This document shows positions 34,391-43,935 of a DNA stretch of 64,000 bases, one piece after another. The stretch is from positions 372,001-436,000 of the forward strand of contig OZ006985.1 of the NCBI GenBank assembly GCA_963931165.1, in the 5' to 3' direction. Origin of the DNA: Ornithoclostridium sp944380285. GTDB lineage: Bacteria > Bacillota > Clostridia > Christensenellales > UBA3700. Positions within the stretch are counted from its first letter, which is position 1. Each line of letters begins with the position of its first letter. The notes beneath the pieces were generated by a model. The model was not told the DNA's origin. It worked only from the letters and a program-made list of their open reading frames with translations, and searched no databases. Made by a program: the position numbers and the translations under genes.

Positions 34391-35484
34391 CTTGCCGCCT
34401 CCTTGCCGTAAAGCTCGAAGACGACCGCCTCGCCGCCGGCGGGCGCCCAAACTCTGTCGAGATCGGGCTCTATGCGGCGGATCGCGCTCTCCTCGCTCGC
34501 GACAAACGCGAGGTCGCCCTTTTCGGCGCAGACGGCGGAGCGCAATTTGAGCCTGTCGTTGAGCGCCATGATGCCTCCGTCGTAGCCGACGATGATCGAG
34601 AACGGACCGGTGATCAAAAGCGACGGGAAGGCTCTGCGCAAAAAGCGCTCCTCACGCTGCTCCTCTTCGCTCTTTGTCTCGATCGTCGTCCAAAAGGACG
34701 GCGCGATCACCTTGGCGGCTTCGCGCAGCGTCAACCCGCGTTTGCGGACGAGATAGTCCATGATGTAGGTGATGACCTCGGTGTCCGTCCTCAGCGTGCA
34801 CTTGTAGCCGAACATCTCGATATATCGGCGGTTTGCGTCGTAGGACGAGATCTCGCCGTTGTGAACGATCGTGAAGTCGAGCAGCCCGAACGGGTGCGCG
34901 CCGCCCCACCAGCCGGGGGTATTGGTCGGATATCTGCCGTGGCAGGTCCAGCAATAGCCCTCGTACTCGTCGAGGCGGTAGAACTCGCCTATGTCCTCGG
35001 GGTAGCCTACGCCCTTGAAGACGCCCATGTTTTTACCGCTCGAAAAGACATACGCTCCGTCTATTCCCGAATTGATGCGATTGACGCATCTTGCGACATA
35101 TTCTCTCTCGTCGAGGTGGCTGTCGGCGAGTTTGCGCGGCAGCGGCGCGAGAAAATATCTCCATATGATCGGCTCGTCGGTGACCGTGGGCAGCTTGCGC
35201 GTCTGTATCTCCGACGAATACGCGATCTCGAAATGCCGCAAGATGTACTCTTCGGTCGTCTTGCGCGCCGCCCTGTCGTCAAAGAACAGGTGGAACGCAT
35301 AAAATTCTTTATGGTCGGGATAAATCCCGTATCCGGCAAAGCCGCCGCCGAGCCCGTTCGATCTCTCGTGCATGACCGCGATCGAGTCGATCATACGTCT
35401 GCCGCTCATCGGTTTGCCGCTTCTGTCTATCACCGCCGATACCGCGCACCCGGACGGGTTGCGGTACTGTCCCTCTTTTAGCAT
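34387..35484 (-). CDS. Glutamate synthase, glutaminase domain as a separate gene
   Basis: A 365-residue class II amidotransferase, the gltB1 component that frees ammonia from glutamine for the synthase subunit. The nucleophile is probably Cys13 (NPSGCAVSAVID), which implies removal of a 12-residue N-terminal peptide. Substrate-binding segments are GRYPTNTPGWWGGAHPFG and VHNGEISSYDAN, followed by RTDTEVITY. It lies 9 bases after glnN and overlaps gltB2 by 4 bases. Together with gltB2 and gltB3 it makes a complete split GltB. Confidence 0.92.
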   Translation of the reverse strand: MLKEGQYRNPSGCAVSAVIDRSGKPMSGRRMIDSIAVMHERSNGLGGGFAGYGIYPDHKEFYAFHLFFDDRAARKTTEEYILRHFEIAYSSEIQTRKLPTVTDEPIIWRYFLAPLPRKLADSHLDEREYVARCVNRINSGIDGAYVFSSGKNMGVFKGVGYPEDIGEFYRLDEYEGYCWTCHGRYPTNTPGWWGGAHPFGLLDFTIVHNGEISSYDANRRYIEMFGYKCTLRTDTEVITYIMDYLVRKRGLTLREAAKVIAPSFWTTIETKSEEEQREERFLRRAFPSLLITGPFSIIVGYDGGIMALNDRLKLRSAVCAEKGDLAFVASEESAIRRIEPDLDRVWAPAGGEAVVFELYGKEAAR

Positions 35485-35493
35485 TTTTCCTCC

Positions 35494-37575
35494 TCAGACT
35501 CCGAACAGCAACTCGCCGTATGTGGGGTACGGCCACATCTCTTTCGGGGTCTTAATCTCCGCGCAGTCGACGATCACGCGCATCTCGTGCATCAGGGGCA
35601 GGACCTTATGCGCATAGAACGCCGACTGCTCCGCCGCACCTTGGACGTTTTTCGCCTCGGCGAGCGCCTGCGAAAGCTCCTCCGCCTTTGCGCACATGCC
35701 GTCAGTCAGCTCGGACAGCTCTGTCGCGAGCGCCTCTTCCGTCGCATGGCTTGCGCCGGGCAATATCTTTTTGGCGGCAACGGCGTCGCACAGCGTGCGC
35801 ACATAGTTCAGCACCGCCGGATAGATGTCGCGCCTGACCATCTCTACGGCGGTCAAGCCCTCGATCGCGACGCTCTTGCAATAGTTGTCCAGCATGATCT
35901 CGGTGCGGGTGACCACCTCGCGCTTTGACATGACGCCCATGCGCTCAAACAGATCCACGCTCTTTTCGCCCGCGAACAGCGGCAGCGCCTCGGACGTGTC
36001 GGCAAGGTCGGACAGACCTCTTCTCTTCGCCTCCCTCTTCCACTCGTCCGAGTAGCTGTTGCCGTTGAAGATGATGCGCTTGTGCTCTCTGACCGTCTTG
36101 ACGACGAGGTCGTGCACCGCGGAGTTGAAGTCGTCCGCCTTTTCGAGCACGTCGGCAAAGCGTTTGAGCACGTCTGCAACGATGGTGTTGATGACGATGT
36201 TGGGACCGGCGAGCGAGAAGGACGAGCCGACCATGCGGAACTCGAACTTGTTGCCGGTGAACGCAAACGGCGACGTGCGGTTGCGGTCGGTGGTGTCCTT
36301 GGGCAGGTCGGGCAGAGTGTCCACGCCGAGCTTCATCACTCCGCGCTTTTTGCCCGCATATTTTTCATCGCGCTCGAGCGCGTCGAGCACTTCGCCGAGC
36401 TCTTCGCCGACATATACGGACACGATCGCCGGCGGAGCCTCGTTAGCGCCGAGCCTGTGGTCGTTGCCGGCGCCGGCGACGGACAGCCTGAGCAAGTCCT
36501 GATACTCGTCGACCGCGGCGATGACCGCCGAGAAGAAAAGCAAAAAGCGGCTGTTTTCGGCGGGCGTGCTGCCCGGGTCGAGCAGGTTCACTCCCCTGTC
36601 CGTGCTCATCGACCAATTGTTGTGTTTGCCGCTTCCGTTGATGCCGGCGAACGGCTTTTCGTGCAGCAGGCAAGCAAGCCCCCTCTTGTCGGCGATCCTC
36701 TTCATCATCTCCATGATCAATTGATTTTGGTCGTTGGCGAGGTTTGACGACGCGAACAGCGGCGCCAACTCGTGCTGCGCGGGCGCGACCTCGTTGTGTT
36801 CGGTCTTGGCGAAGATGCCCAGCTTCCACAACTCCTCGTCCAGCTCTTTCATGAAGTCGAAGACGCGCGACTTGATCGCGCCGAAGTAGTGATCCTCCAT
36901 CTCCTGTCCCTTGGGCGGACGCGCGCCGAACAGCGTGCGCCCGGTATAGACGAGGTCCTTGCGGCGGAGATAGTCCTTTTTGTCGATGAGGAAGTACTCC
37001 TGCTCCGCGCCGACGGTGGAAAAGACCTGCTTTGCCTCGGTGCCGAACAGTTTGAGTATGCGCAGCGCCTCACGGCTCAGCGCCTTCATGCTTTTGAGCA
37101 GAGGCGTCTTTTTGTCAAGCACCTCTCCGCTGTACGAAAAGAACGCGCTGGGCACATACAGCGTGCCGTCCTTGACGAACGCAAACGAGGTGGGATCCCA
37201 CGCGGTGTAGCCCCTCGCCTCGAACGTCGCCCTGACTCCGCCCGAGGGGAAGCTGGACGCGTCCGGTTCGCCCATCACCAATTCCTTGCCCGAAAACTCC
37301 ATGATCGCCTTGCCGTCCCTGCCGGGCGAGACAAAGGAATCGTGCTTTTCGGCGGTGATGCCCGTCATCGGCTGGAACCAGTGGGTGAAGTGGGTCGCGC
37401 CCTTTTCGACCGCCCAATCCTTCATCGCGTTGGCGACGACGCTCGCGACGCCGGGGTCGAGCGGCGTGCCGTCCTCGATCGTGCTCACCAGCGACTTGTA
37501 GACGTCTTTGGGCAGTTTGTCGCGCATCACGGCAATGCCGAATACGTTTTCGCCGAAGATCTCGCTTGCTTTCAT
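35494..37575 (-). CDS. glnN: Glutamine synthetase, type III
   Basis: A 693-residue type III glutamine synthetase, typical of Bacteroides, cyanobacteria and clostridia, much longer than type I. It has the N-terminal extension GSIII-N (about 1-160, including THFTHWFQPMTG), the catalytic core with GAEQEYFLID, HNEVAPAQHELAP and GSGKHNNWSM, and a C-terminal extension (about 570-693). It heads the nitrogen operon glnN-gltB1-gltB2-gltB3-glnA-ANTAR. GGAGG lies 9 bases before the ATG. The leader holds a terminator and a hexaloop hairpin, so expression probably depends on the ANTAR protein. Confidence 0.95.
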   Translation of the reverse strand: MKASEIFGENVFGIAVMRDKLPKDVYKSLVSTIEDGTPLDPGVASVVANAMKDWAVEKGATHFTHWFQPMTGITAEKHDSFVSPGRDGKAIMEFSGKELVMGEPDASSFPSGGVRATFEARGYTAWDPTSFAFVKDGTLYVPSAFFSYSGEVLDKKTPLLKSMKALSREALRILKLFGTEAKQVFSTVGAEQEYFLIDKKDYLRRKDLVYTGRTLFGARPPKGQEMEDHYFGAIKSRVFDFMKELDEELWKLGIFAKTEHNEVAPAQHELAPLFASSNLANDQNQLIMEMMKRIADKRGLACLLHEKPFAGINGSGKHNNWSMSTDRGVNLLDPGSTPAENSRFLLFFSAVIAAVDEYQDLLRLSVAGAGNDHRLGANEAPPAIVSVYVGEELGEVLDALERDEKYAGKKRGVMKLGVDTLPDLPKDTTDRNRTSPFAFTGNKFEFRMVGSSFSLAGPNIVINTIVADVLKRFADVLEKADDFNSAVHDLVVKTVREHKRIIFNGNSYSDEWKREAKRRGLSDLADTSEALPLFAGEKSVDLFERMGVMSKREVVTRTEIMLDNYCKSVAIEGLTAVEMVRRDIYPAVLNYVRTLCDAVAAKKILPGASHATEEALATELSELTDGMCAKAEELSQALAEAKNVQGAAEQSAFYAHKVLPLMHEMRVIVDCAEIKTPKEMWPYPTYGELLFGV

Positions 37576-37591
37576 AAAACACCTCCAAATG

Positions 37592-37631
37592 AAAAAGGCG
37601 CCGCGACCGTCTTATGACGATTCGCAACGCC
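37592..37631 (-). terminator. Leader terminator (attenuator) of the glnN operon
   Basis: In the RNA a long stem runs from GGCGTTGCGA (plus-strand 37631-37622) to GTCGCGGCGCC (37597-37607) with some mismatches, around an ATAA loop, followed by TTTTTC. It lies between promoter and ribosome site. Confidence 0.8.
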
Positions 37632-37639
37632 TTTGTTGC
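37624..37639 (-). promoter_or_regulatory. Hexaloop antiterminator hairpin in the glnN leader (candidate ANTAR target)
   Basis: In the RNA: stem GCAAC/GTTGC, loop AAAGGC (plus-strand 37629-37634), A at position 1 and G at position 4. It takes up the terminator 5' arm, so the two structures exclude each other. A second AAAGGC without a matching stem lies 9 bases upstream. Confidence 0.78.
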
Positions 37640-37663
37640 CTTTGTTATTTATTTTATGTGGAT

Positions 37664-37692
37664 ATTATATACTTGCTCTTTTTGTTTGTCAA
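37664..37692 (-). promoter_or_regulatory. Promoter of the glnN nitrogen operon
   Basis: TTGACA (37687-37692) and TATAAT (37664-37669) on the minus strand, 17-base spacing, a full consensus match. Confidence 0.9.
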
Positions 37693-37731
37693 GCGAATTT
37701 TTGCGCTTTTTTTGCGCATTTCACCGCAAAA

Positions 37732-39042
37732 TCAATCCTCTATTCGCGCCGTCTTGCCCCAAGGCGGATTGACGCCTTCGTTGTTGATCAGCCACAGCAC
37801 CGGGACTCCGTTTGCCGCGCTCTCCGGAGGGAAGGGTGCATATCCGTCCGTCAACATTATTATGCACGCAGGCGGCTTGTCCGCCATTCGTCTTTTCACA
37901 TACTCAAAGACGACGCCGAAGTCCGTACCGCCTCCGCCGACGGGCTTTATCCTCTTCAATTCGCCGACGTCGGAGAAGGGCTGCGGCTCGGAGACAGCGG
38001 CGTCGAAGAAGCCGAGCCACCCCTTGAGTTTGCCGTCAAAGCAATCGATTGCGCCCTTGACCTCGGAGTAGGCGGTGGTGACCATATCGTCCGACATGGA
38101 GCCGGACGTATCGATCATGAACAAAATATCTTCCGCATACTCGTCTCTGTCGTTGAACGCCGGCAAAAAGAAGGGGCTTTCGGCGAATCTCGCGTCGGGC
38201 GGCGCAAACGAATAGTCGTTGATCTCCTCTTGAACGAAGTCGCTGAGCACGCTTCGCCAATCCGTCTTGGGCGACTTCAGCTCTTTGAGAAGCCTTCGCG
38301 CGAACAGCGGCAGCATACCGTTTCGGTTGGACGGGTCGCGCACCGAGATCGCCTCGCAGGCGTCGCGGAACCGCTTCACCCACACGTCTTCGAGCGCGGC
38401 GTCGTCGACCGTGCCCCAGCGCGTATGGTCGTCCCATTGTCTGTCCGAACCGCCTCTGCCGTTTCCGACGCGCCTGCCGATCTTGTCGCCGTTTGTGCTG
38501 CCGTTTTTGTCGTTTTTGGCGTTGTCTCTGCCGACGCTCTCCGCGCCCGAGCCGGACGCCGCTCTCTGCCCCCTGCCTCCGTCGCCTCTCTTTATGAGCA
38601 TTTCATAGACCTGCTCGGCGGTGAATTTGTATCCCTCCTCACCGTTCGGAGCGACGTGCATTGACGGGCCGTATTTCTTCAACGTGATTGACTTGATGTC
38701 CATGCCGTTCTCGAGCATGATGTTGGAGTTGACGACGATATCGCACGCGACGTTGAAGACTCCGTGATCTCTGTCCTCTTTTCGCAGGCAGTGTCTGAGC
38801 ACGCAGTGCATCACCTCGTGCGTCATCACAAAGTCGAGCTCGCGATCGTCCAGCTCGTCGAGAAACTCGGGGCAAAAGTACATTCTCACTCCGTCCGTCG
38901 CGGCGGTGCCGCAATTCTCGTCGAGCGCGAATTTCATATGCATCATCAGCACGCCGAAAAAGCCCTGCTTTGTCAGCAACCGCATGCGCGCCAACAGCAG
39001 TCTCTTGACGTACCCTCGTTTTTTCTCTTCAGACACTTCCAT
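37732..39042 (-). CDS. VWA-like protein with N-terminal metallopeptidase-like domain (COG3864 type)
   Basis: A 436-residue protein. The N-terminal domain has the zinc motif HEVMH (75-79) in a setting typical of the DUF2201 putative metallopeptidase domain. A low-complexity Gly/Asn/Arg/Asp linker (about 150-200) follows. The C-terminal von Willebrand A domain has the metal-site motif DTSGSMS near 312 and GGTDFGVVF and MLTDG further on. COG3864 proteins usually pair with a MoxR-type ATPase, as here. The ATG overlaps the ATPase stop by 14 bases. It is the last gene of the SNF2-MoxR-VWA operon. Substrate and role are unknown. Confidence 0.88.
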   Translation of the reverse strand: MEVSEEKKRGYVKRLLLARMRLLTKQGFFGVLMMHMKFALDENCGTAATDGVRMYFCPEFLDELDDRELDFVMTHEVMHCVLRHCLRKEDRDHGVFNVACDIVVNSNIMLENGMDIKSITLKKYGPSMHVAPNGEEGYKFTAEQVYEMLIKRGDGGRGQRAASGSGAESVGRDNAKNDKNGSTNGDKIGRRVGNGRGGSDRQWDDHTRWGTVDDAALEDVWVKRFRDACEAISVRDPSNRNGMLPLFARRLLKELKSPKTDWRSVLSDFVQEEINDYSFAPPDARFAESPFFLPAFNDRDEYAEDILFMIDTSGSMSDDMVTTAYSEVKGAIDCFDGKLKGWLGFFDAAVSEPQPFSDVGELKRIKPVGGGGTDFGVVFEYVKRRMADKPPACIIMLTDGYAPFPPESAANGVPVLWLINNEGVNPPWGKTARIED

Positions 39043-40144
39043 TGAGCAAGCTTCCCGTGGTGCGCATCCACCTGACGAACTCGTCGATTTTCATCAATTT
39101 GTCGCGATAGCCCGGCTCGAGGTACATATAGTCCTTCATCAAGACGGCGGAAAAGTCGGGCGGCAGCATGGAGGCATAGCGTATCGAATTGGCGATGCGC
39201 GTCAATTCGTTTTTGTGTTCGCGCGCATAGGCGGTCATCGACGAGATCAGCGCATAGAGCGCGTCCGACGTCTTGGGCGGAGCGGGTTTTTTGCCGTCAA
39301 AGATATCCTCGATGTCGGGAAGGTCGGCGAACACTCTCGACCACGAGCGAAACTCGACCGCGGTGCCCGAGCCCACCAAACCGGCAATCAGCGGATACAT
39401 CTCGTCGATGTCGGAATTTACCGTTTTCAAGAGGTCGCTGACCATCTCCCATGTACGCGGAGTGGGGAACGCAAGCTCTTCGCTCGCCGGGTCGAACTTC
39501 ATCAAATAGTCGACGTGGAAGGACAAAAATCCCAGCACTTTCGCGTCGACGCCCTTTCCAATCGCCCACTTTTTCCACTCCGAGAAACTGCCGTCGACCT
39601 CGATATGCATGAGACGGTTGGCGAGCGCCTTGGGCATCTTGAACGCAACCGCTCTGTCCGTCGTCCTGTTGCCGGCGGCGATGACGATGCAATTGTCGGG
39701 CAGGCGGTGCTCGCCTATGACCCTATCCAGCGTGATTTGATATGCGGCTGCTTGGACGGATTGCGGCGCGGACGACAGCTCGTCCAAGAACAATATGTTG
39801 ACGACGTCGTCCGCCTCGTCCATCGCGAAGATTTTCGGTTTGAGCCAGACGGCAAGCGTCTTATCCGCGTTGGCTGTCGGGATGCCGCGAAGGTCGATGG
39901 GATTGAACAGCAAAAGCCTGACGTCGGTGACGTCGACGCGCTTTCCCGTACGGCGGCGTATGACGTCGGCGATCTGTCTCATCGCCTGCGACTTGCCTAT
40001 GCCGGGCGGTCCCCAAAGCATCACGGACGGCATTGTCTTGACGGGCGCGTTCGCCGCGATCAGCGCGCAATACGCATCGCTCAACTGTTTTACGAGGGCG
40101 TTGACCGTCATTGACGGCACGCCGGCAAGTTTGATGTCATTCAT
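39029..40144 (-). CDS. MoxR-type AAA+ ATPase
   Basis: A 371-residue ATPase. Walker A is WGPPGIGKSQAM (about 44-55), Walker B is NILFLDELSSAP (about 115-126), the sensor is VIAAGNRTTDRAV (about 153-165), and the arginine-finger region is ALANRLMHIEV. MoxR proteins act as chaperones with VWA partners (for example RavA-ViaA). The ATG overlaps the helicase stop by 8 bases and its stop overlaps the VWA gene by 14 bases. All three products are thus made from one coupled transcript, which implies a working complex. Confidence 0.9.
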   Translation of the reverse strand: MNDIKLAGVPSMTVNALVKQLSDAYCALIAANAPVKTMPSVMLWGPPGIGKSQAMRQIADVIRRRTGKRVDVTDVRLLLFNPIDLRGIPTANADKTLAVWLKPKIFAMDEADDVVNILFLDELSSAPQSVQAAAYQITLDRVIGEHRLPDNCIVIAAGNRTTDRAVAFKMPKALANRLMHIEVDGSFSEWKKWAIGKGVDAKVLGFLSFHVDYLMKFDPASEELAFPTPRTWEMVSDLLKTVNSDIDEMYPLIAGLVGSGTAVEFRSWSRVFADLPDIEDIFDGKKPAPPKTSDALYALISSMTAYAREHKNELTRIANSIRYASMLPPDFSAVLMKDYMYLEPGYRDKLMKIDEFVRWMRTTGSLLNGSV

Positions 40145-43100
40145 CTTGATTCACTCCCAATTTTTCGTCTATTTTCGCGAGCTGTTTTTTCAGCTCTTCG
40201 ATCTGTTCGGCATAGCTGTCGAATTTGGCGAGCTCATAGCGGATATCCCTCTCTCGCTCCTCCAATTCGCGCAATACTTTTTGGTGTCTTTTCAGCTCGT
40301 CCCCGATGCCGTCCAACGCGTTGTCGAGGCGCTTCAAGATGCCTATGTCCGCGTCGCCGAGCTCGACGTAATGCCTGTCCATGCGCTTGAGCCACAAGTA
40401 CGGTTTTTCGGGAATCATGTTGGCGGGCAGAATCAACTCGAATCCGCAATAGTCGCACAGCGTCGTCTCCTCCGTCGCCCACGCGTACGCTCTGACCGCA
40501 TTGCCGATGCTTTCACGCAGCGCGCGCCTCTTCTCCGTCTCCTCCTTTTTGTCGGCGCCGGCGGCGAAGACGCTTTCCCTCAATCGCATATCGCGCACAT
40601 ATTCGAGGTCTTGAGCGCACGCCTCCGTCTTTATCCTTTGAGCGCCGATTTTCTCCGGCAGGTCCGCCAATTCCTGCTCCATGTTCAGCCTTGCCTCGAC
40701 CGAATTGCGCCGGAGCATCAAACATCTCGACAGCTCGTTTGCGGTCTCGACCCTCTTTTTGACCAGCGGATTGCCGACGGCGATCGCCTTGACTTCAGCG
40801 TAGTTGAGCACAATGCTGTCAATGTCCGAACTGCTTCGCGCGTCGAGCGAGCCGGACAGCAGCGCGGCGATGAATCGCTGTTTGGTCTCGAGCAATTGCC
40901 ACGAATAGGCGTCGAAGCTGCCCTCGGTGATATAGCGATGGATAAACACCTTGGCGTTGGTGTTGCCCTGCCGCAAAATTCTGCCCTCGCGCTGGGTCAT
41001 GTCCGCCGGTCTCCACGGCACGTCGAGGTGATGAAGGGCGATCAGCTTGTCCTGAATGTTGACCCCGAGCCCCAATTTGAACGTCGAGCCGATCAATATG
41101 CGTATGTCTCCGCTCCTGACCCTTTCGAACAATTCTTCGCGCTTTTTCTCCGTGTTCGCGGTATGGATGTAGGCGATGTCTCTTCTGTCCACGCCGTAAT
41201 CGACAAGCAGTCTCGCGAGCTCGTCGTAGATATTGAATTCGTCCTTCGGCGTCGAGATGTCGCAAAAGACGAGCTGCGTGCTCTTGGCGGCGGCGGTCCT
41301 GCGATAGATGACGGCGACGTTCTCGGCGCATCTGGCGACCTTTGACTGATACGAAAAGGACGCCTTGGGATTGACCAATCTGATGTCGAGCGCCGCTTTT
41401 CTTCCGTCCGTCGTAATCTTGAGCATGTTGTCCTCGGTACGTTCGACGTTGCGCGAACGGACAGCGTCGGCGCGTTCGGACAGCTCTTCGAGATACGCCT
41501 TGAACTCGTCCGTTCTCGCGACATTTGCGTCCGTATAGCCGTCGAACGAGGGGATATGCGCGCTCGAGTCGACCGCATGGAAGTCTGCGATCGACGACAG
41601 CAGCGTCGTCAGCTCGGGCAGGTTGTGGAACTTGGCGAACCTCGTCGCAAGTCTGTACGAGCTGGTGTCCACGTCGATTTCGAACTCCGTCGTCTTTTCG
41701 GCGAACATGCCCACCCAGCTGTCGAAATTTTGGAGGTCGAGCATCGCCAACTCGCCGCTCTGCAGATAGTTCTGCATGACATATACGTCGGTGACGGAGT
41801 TGGTGATGGGCGTGCCCGTCGCCATGACGACGCCCTTGCCGTCGTGCTTCCTCTGCACCGCGCGCACCTTGTCCAGCATATCTGCGCACCTCTTCGACCC
41901 GGCGGAGCTTATGCCCAGCACCGATTCGATCTTCGTCTCGATGGGGACGTTTTTGAAGTTGTGCGCCTCGTCGACAAAGAGCCTGTCTATCCCGAGGTCG
42001 TCGAAGCAGATTGACTTGTCCTCCTCGACTTTCGCCGCCTCTTCGGACAGCTTTTTCTTGACCGTCTCCAGTTTGCGCCTGAGCGCGGACGTCGCTTCTC
42101 CTTGGTCGATCTCTTCTTGGATCTCGTCTCTTTGCGCCCTGAGCTCGTCCAATCGGAAATCCTTTGACACGGGTATCTGCTCAAAACAGCTGTAGGCGAT
42201 CACGATCCCGTCATAATCGTTGTCGCGTATGTTTTGCAATACCTGTTCTCGCTTTTGCGGCGTAAACGTCTTGGGCTCCACGCACAATATCTTCGCCGAG
42301 GGGTACATCTGCCGGAAGATGTCCTGCCATTGTCCCACGATGTTGTTGGGGACGACATACAAGTTCTTTTTGGACAACCCCATTCGCCTGAGTTCCTGCC
42401 CCGCGGCGATCATGACGAACGTCTTGCCGGCTCCGACGTCATGCGCGAGCAGCACGTTCGGCGTAAAGATTATCCTTGCGACCGCGTCCTTTTGGTAGGG
42501 ATAGAGCCTGATCGACGGATCCATTCCCGGGAAGTTCAAAAAGGACCCGTCAAACTTTCTGCGCCTCACACATCCGTACTTGTTCTCAAAGATCTCGACG
42601 AGCCTCTCCCTTCGCCCCGGCTCCGCCCATATCCACTTTTCGAACGCTTGCGCAATCTCCCCCTGCTTTTCGAGCGCGGCTATCGTCTCCTTTTTGTTGA
42701 GTATCCTCTTCGTGCCCGTCGGACTCGTCGGACACGAGATCTCGTCGGTGACGACGATGTTTTTCATGTTGAGCGTCTTTTCGAGGATATACATCCCCTC
42801 CATTCTCGCCGTGCCGTATGTATGGGTCACGGCGACGCTTCCGCGATAGCGGCTCTTTTGGGGGATCTCCCATGTGCCGATCATCTCGTCGTGTTTTGTC
42901 TGCCACATCCGCCGCATTTGTTCTTTCTCTGTCCCGTCCGCCATCTTGTACCCCGACGGCTCGCCGAAGAGGAAAAAGATGAAGTCGTCGACGATGTCGG
43001 TCGGCAGCCACGGCGACCCGAGCGCTGCATGGATGTCTTTCGCCGTCGCCGCGGCAGGCAGCACCTCTTCGATCGCGGCGACGTTGTCGGCAAAATAGCC

Positions 43101-43673
43101 GCAATATTTTTCGTTCTCCTCCCTTGCGATCCTCAACTTGCGCATCAAGTTGCCCGACAGGTACTCTTCCGTCGTCTCCCACCCCTTGTAGAAAGTCTCC
43201 TGCCACGTCTCGGGATTTTGCAGAATTGCGCCCTTGAGCTCGCCTATGACCTCTTTGTAATCCCTGCCCGTGACCGACGCGATATACTCGATGTCCACCC
43301 TGCCCAAGTTGCTCAAACTCGCGATCAAACCGTCCGCGCAGCTGTCGAAATGCACGCCGAATGTCCTGTCGTCCGTGTCGAACACGTTGACCCAATCGAC
43401 GGGCAGATCCATGCAGGTGACCTCTTTGGCGTGCTCCTCTTTCCTTTCTCTCTCCTCTTGCTCCTCCCTCTCTCTTTCGAGCCGTTCGCGCTCATCTTTC
43501 TCCTTTTGAGCGCGAGCGCGCTCGGCGTCCTCCGCGACCTTGAGACCGTCCACCTCTCGTCTCAGCTCCGCCAGCAATTCCGTCTTTTCGTCGGGAAAAA
43601 GATCGGGGTCTCCGAGCCGCGAAATCAGCGCGTCGATCCTCTCTTTTGCCTGAGCTATGAATTCTTTATCCAT
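40137..43673 (-). CDS. Large SNF2-like helicase
   Basis: A 1178-residue protein. The first 90 residues end in a strongly charged coiled coil. The helicase core has YPYQKDAVARI followed by HDVGAGKTFVM (about 410-420), DEAHNFKN (about 568-575), MATGTPITNS, and the C-terminal lobe with GSTFKLGLGVNIQDKL and TQREGRILRQGN (about 890-900), all typical of SNF2-type DNA translocases carried on plasmids and phages. After the core comes a long helical region with a CDYCG pair near 1074 and a C-terminal coiled coil. No methylase domain is present. A perfect AGGAGG precedes ATG 43673. It is the first gene of the operon with MoxR and VWA. Confidence 0.88.
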   Translation of the reverse strand: MDKEFIAQAKERIDALISRLGDPDLFPDEKTELLAELRREVDGLKVAEDAERARAQKEKDERERLEREREEQEERERKEEHAKEVTCMDLPVDWVNVFDTDDRTFGVHFDSCADGLIASLSNLGRVDIEYIASVTGRDYKEVIGELKGAILQNPETWQETFYKGWETTEEYLSGNLMRKLRIAREENEKYCGYFADNVAAIEEVLPAAATAKDIHAALGSPWLPTDIVDDFIFFLFGEPSGYKMADGTEKEQMRRMWQTKHDEMIGTWEIPQKSRYRGSVAVTHTYGTARMEGMYILEKTLNMKNIVVTDEISCPTSPTGTKRILNKKETIAALEKQGEIAQAFEKWIWAEPGRRERLVEIFENKYGCVRRRKFDGSFLNFPGMDPSIRLYPYQKDAVARIIFTPNVLLAHDVGAGKTFVMIAAGQELRRMGLSKKNLYVVPNNIVGQWQDIFRQMYPSAKILCVEPKTFTPQKREQVLQNIRDNDYDGIVIAYSCFEQIPVSKDFRLDELRAQRDEIQEEIDQGEATSALRRKLETVKKKLSEEAAKVEEDKSICFDDLGIDRLFVDEAHNFKNVPIETKIESVLGISSAGSKRCADMLDKVRAVQRKHDGKGVVMATGTPITNSVTDVYVMQNYLQSGELAMLDLQNFDSWVGMFAEKTTEFEIDVDTSSYRLATRFAKFHNLPELTTLLSSIADFHAVDSSAHIPSFDGYTDANVARTDEFKAYLEELSERADAVRSRNVERTEDNMLKITTDGRKAALDIRLVNPKASFSYQSKVARCAENVAVIYRRTAAAKSTQLVFCDISTPKDEFNIYDELARLLVDYGVDRRDIAYIHTANTEKKREELFERVRSGDIRILIGSTFKLGLGVNIQDKLIALHHLDVPWRPADMTQREGRILRQGNTNAKVFIHRYITEGSFDAYSWQLLETKQRFIAALLSGSLDARSSSDIDSIVLNYAEVKAIAVGNPLVKKRVETANELSRCLMLRRNSVEARLNMEQELADLPEKIGAQRIKTEACAQDLEYVRDMRLRESVFAAGADKKEETEKRRALRESIGNAVRAYAWATEETTLCDYCGFELILPANMIPEKPYLWLKRMDRHYVELGDADIGILKRLDNALDGIGDELKRHQKVLRELEERERDIRYELAKFDSYAEQIEELKKQLAKIDEKLGVNQDE

Positions 43674-43935
43674 GCGTTCCTCCTCTTTCGCCTCCCCATA
43701 ATTGTATCAAAACGATGGTACCGTTCTCGTCGCATGAATCTCAATATCGCTTCCGCCGAATATGATATGATACCCGAACAGTATTGCCGGTCAAAATCGA
43801 GGGCTTTGCCCCGCCGCGCGGCTTGACGACGAGTTTGCGGCGCGCAAAGAATCCGTGCGATATTGCGCGTCGAGTCAAAACATTGTTGTTGTTTTGGGGA
43901 GTTGGAAAGACTGCGATAGCTTCCTATCACCTACA
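43674..43935 (-). other. Long untranslated leader of the SNF2 operon
   Basis: About 255 bases separate promoter and start codon. A small hairpin GATAG/CTATC sits near the 5' end (about 43911-43929) and a GC-rich stretch lies near 43801-43850. A 91-codon frame starting with GTG crosses the leader and the helicase start, but it lacks a clear ribosome site and I do not call it a gene. Confidence 0.5.

Noticed and set aside
32618..34411. 600-codon frame on the plus strand
   Set aside because: Antisense to the glutamate synthase genes, with no homology visible and no expression signals.
43655..43930. 91-codon gene in the leader of the SNF2 helicase
   Set aside because: It starts with GTG, lacks a clear ribosome site, overlaps the helicase start and has composition like non-coding repeat translations.
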